DNA of 64,000 bases, from the NCBI RefSeq assembly GCF_000688235.1, contig NZ_JHYO01000001.1:62001-126000 (forward strand). The letters are read 5' to 3'. Below the pieces are notes generated by a model that was not told the origin of the DNA, did not search any database, and saw nothing but the letters and a program-made list of their open reading frames with translations. This document shows, one piece after another, positions 62,929 through 64,000 of the stretch (position 1 is its first letter; every line of letters begins with the position of its first letter). The position numbers were made by a program, and so were the translations under genes. The stretch is from Terasakiella pusilla DSM 6293 (GTDB lineage Bacteria > Pseudomonadota > Alphaproteobacteria > Rhodospirillales > Terasakiellaceae).

Positions 62929-63914
62929 CAGCCTTTCCCCATAATGCGGACAGTTGGGTTGATGAACGTGTAAAGCAAATCAACAATCGTGTTGGTGGCC
63001 ACAAAGATCAGACCCACCACAATGATGTAGGCAATGATTAACGGCGTATCCACACGATTGACCGCTTCAATAAACATAAAGCCCAGCCCCGGCCATTGAA
63101 ACACGGTTTCTGTCAGGATGGTATAAGCCAACATAATGCCAATCTGCACACCGCCCACAGTCACAACCGGCAACAAGGTGTTTTTAAAGGCATGTAAAAA
63201 CCAGACGCGACGCGGTGCCAGCCCTTTGGCCCAGGCAAATTTGATGTAATCCTGTTCCAGCACTTCCATCATTTCAGATCGGATCAGGCGGATAAACAGG
63301 GGCAACATAATGGAAGACAGCGCAAAACTTGGCAAAATCAGATGACGCAAGCCGCCCAGACTGAGGAAACCCGTTTCCCAACCGGGGAAGATTTCCACAA
63401 GGTCTTCGCCGCGTCCAAAGGACGGCAGCCAGCCCAAAGTCACCGCAAACAAATAAATACAGAAAATCGCCGTCAGAAAGACGGGTACAGAGATCCCAAC
63501 AATACTCAGCGCCATGGTTGCCTTGGCTATAAAGCTTCTCGGTCGGATCGCACAATAACATCCCAAGGGAATAGAGACCCCTAAAATGATAATCGTCGCC
63601 CCGATCACAAGGTCCAATGTCGCCGGAAATTTGTCCATGATCACGTCCAGCGCCGGACGTTTAAAGAAATAGGAATCCCCCAGATCGCCCTGCACAGCCT
63701 TGGACAAAAAGCGCCCATACTGCACAAAGAACGGATCATTCAGACCCATTTCATCACGCAAAGCTTCGCGTTCTGCTTCAGACACAGAAACACCAACCAT
63801 TTCGCGCAACGGATCACCGAGATTGTCCTGAATGGAAAAGCCAATCAAGGAGATGACAAACATCACAATGACGGCTTGGAAAAATCGTTTAATGAAAAAG
63901 GCAAGATAAGCCAT
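62928..63914 (-). CDS. dppB: Peptide ABC transporter permease (DppB/OppB)
   Basis: A 328-residue permease with six helices. MAYLAFFIKRFFQAVIVMFV is the N-terminus. DPLREMVGVSVSEAEREALR and GLNDPFFVQYGRFLSKAVQGD are the DppB periplasmic part. YIKFAWAKGLAPRRVWFLHA is the EAA loop, and TETVFQWPGLGFMFIEAVNR is conserved. The start 63914 is preferred to GTG 63923. It begins the visible operon; the binding protein probably lies just outside the window on the right. Confidence 0.92.
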   Translation of the reverse strand: MAYLAFFIKRFFQAVIVMFVISLIGFSIQDNLGDPLREMVGVSVSEAEREALRDEMGLNDPFFVQYGRFLSKAVQGDLGDSYFFKRPALDVIMDKFPATLDLVIGATIIILGVSIPLGCYCAIRPRSFIAKATMALSIVGISVPVFLTAIFCIYLFAVTLGWLPSFGRGEDLVEIFPGWETGFLSLGGLRHLILPSFALSSIMLPLFIRLIRSEMMEVLEQDYIKFAWAKGLAPRRVWFLHAFKNTLLPVVTVGGVQIGIMLAYTILTETVFQWPGLGFMFIEAVNRVDTPLIIAYIIVVGLIFVATNTIVDLLYTFINPTVRIMGKG

Positions 63915-63946
63915 TTTTCGCACCAGCCCAGAAAGTATGTGAAACA

Positions 63947-63968
63947 GTCCGCCTTACGGTCGGCGGAC
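63947..63968. other. Hairpin upstream of dppB
   Basis: A 7-bp perfect stem (GTCCGCC / GGCGGAC) with an 8-base loop and an A-run on its right. It lacks a T-run in either reading direction after the stem, so it is not a standard terminator. It could protect mRNA of an upstream binding-protein gene outside the window. Confidence 0.35.
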
Positions 63969-64000
63969 AAAAAATAAAAGGCTGGTGTAAAATCCCTTAC

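Overview
The window is a 64 kb stretch of ordinary chromosome from an alphaproteobacterium, most likely a member of the Rhodospirillales or a close relative. The evidence is the gene content: DUF3126, DUF1127, PhaR, a thrC–M16 peptidase pair, an Azospirillum-type IpdC, a GcvA-type LysR regulator and a cytochrome c maturation system I cluster. Base composition is moderate, about 50–55% GC by eye. Genus cannot be settled from the sequence alone. I found no rRNA, tRNA, CRISPR array, insertion sequence, prophage or integrase. Genes are densely packed, often with ATGA or GTGA overlaps.

Layout. 1–7 kb: ispH (cut by the left edge), an exported PG-binding/solenoid protein and a lipoprotein, heat-shock genes hrcA–grpE (minus), then DUF3126–rph–rdgB (plus) and tag. 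7–17 kb: mixed single genes, including DUF924, a GGDEF cyclase, an IalB-like protein, an RNA methyltransferase, a quinone oxidoreductase, DinB, a periplasmic binding protein, an EamA exporter, DUF1127, a LysR regulator, indole/phenylpyruvate decarboxylase (ipdC) and rubrerythrin. 17–24 kb: a small ORF coupled to an EamA transporter, thrC–M16 peptidase, a membrane protein, a bactofilin and a soluble CZB chemoreceptor. 24–31 kb: sdhCDAB, 2-oxoglutarate:ferredoxin oxidoreductase (korAB), and an XRE regulator with an unusual AT-rich repeat array upstream. 31–36 kb: polyhydroxyalkanoate genes phaR / phaE-like–phaC / phaA / phaB. 36–42 kb: ccmCDEFGHI. 42–45.5 kb: pdxY–cobP–cobW and a CitE/malyl-CoA lyase-like gene. 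45.5–54 kb: a seven-gene LIV-type ABC importer operon containing two CoA ligases. 54–57 kb: a hybrid histidine kinase and an OmpR-type regulator. 57–64 kb: aconitase B and a peptide ABC transporter (dppBCDF-like) whose dppD is frameshifted.

Central carbon flow links many of these genes. AcnB, KorAB and Sdh are TCA-cycle steps. The PHA genes store acetyl-CoA. The LIV/CoA-ligase operon and IpdC probably handle aromatic or fatty acids and their keto acids, and pdxY–cobP–cobW covers cofactor metabolism.

No clearly new multi-gene system is present. The most interesting signals are regulatory or decoding oddities. One 18-bp palindrome (TCGTTTC-N4-GAAACGA) occurs upstream of both ipdC and the LIV/CoA-ligase operon, suggesting a shared regulator. 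A one-base frame offset at an AAAA run separates the phaE-like ORF from a phaC that lacks a convincing start. A 9–10 bp AATATTTCA array lies upstream of the XRE gene, a pair of TGC-N3-GCA sites lies upstream of phaR, and dppD carries a single-base frameshift.
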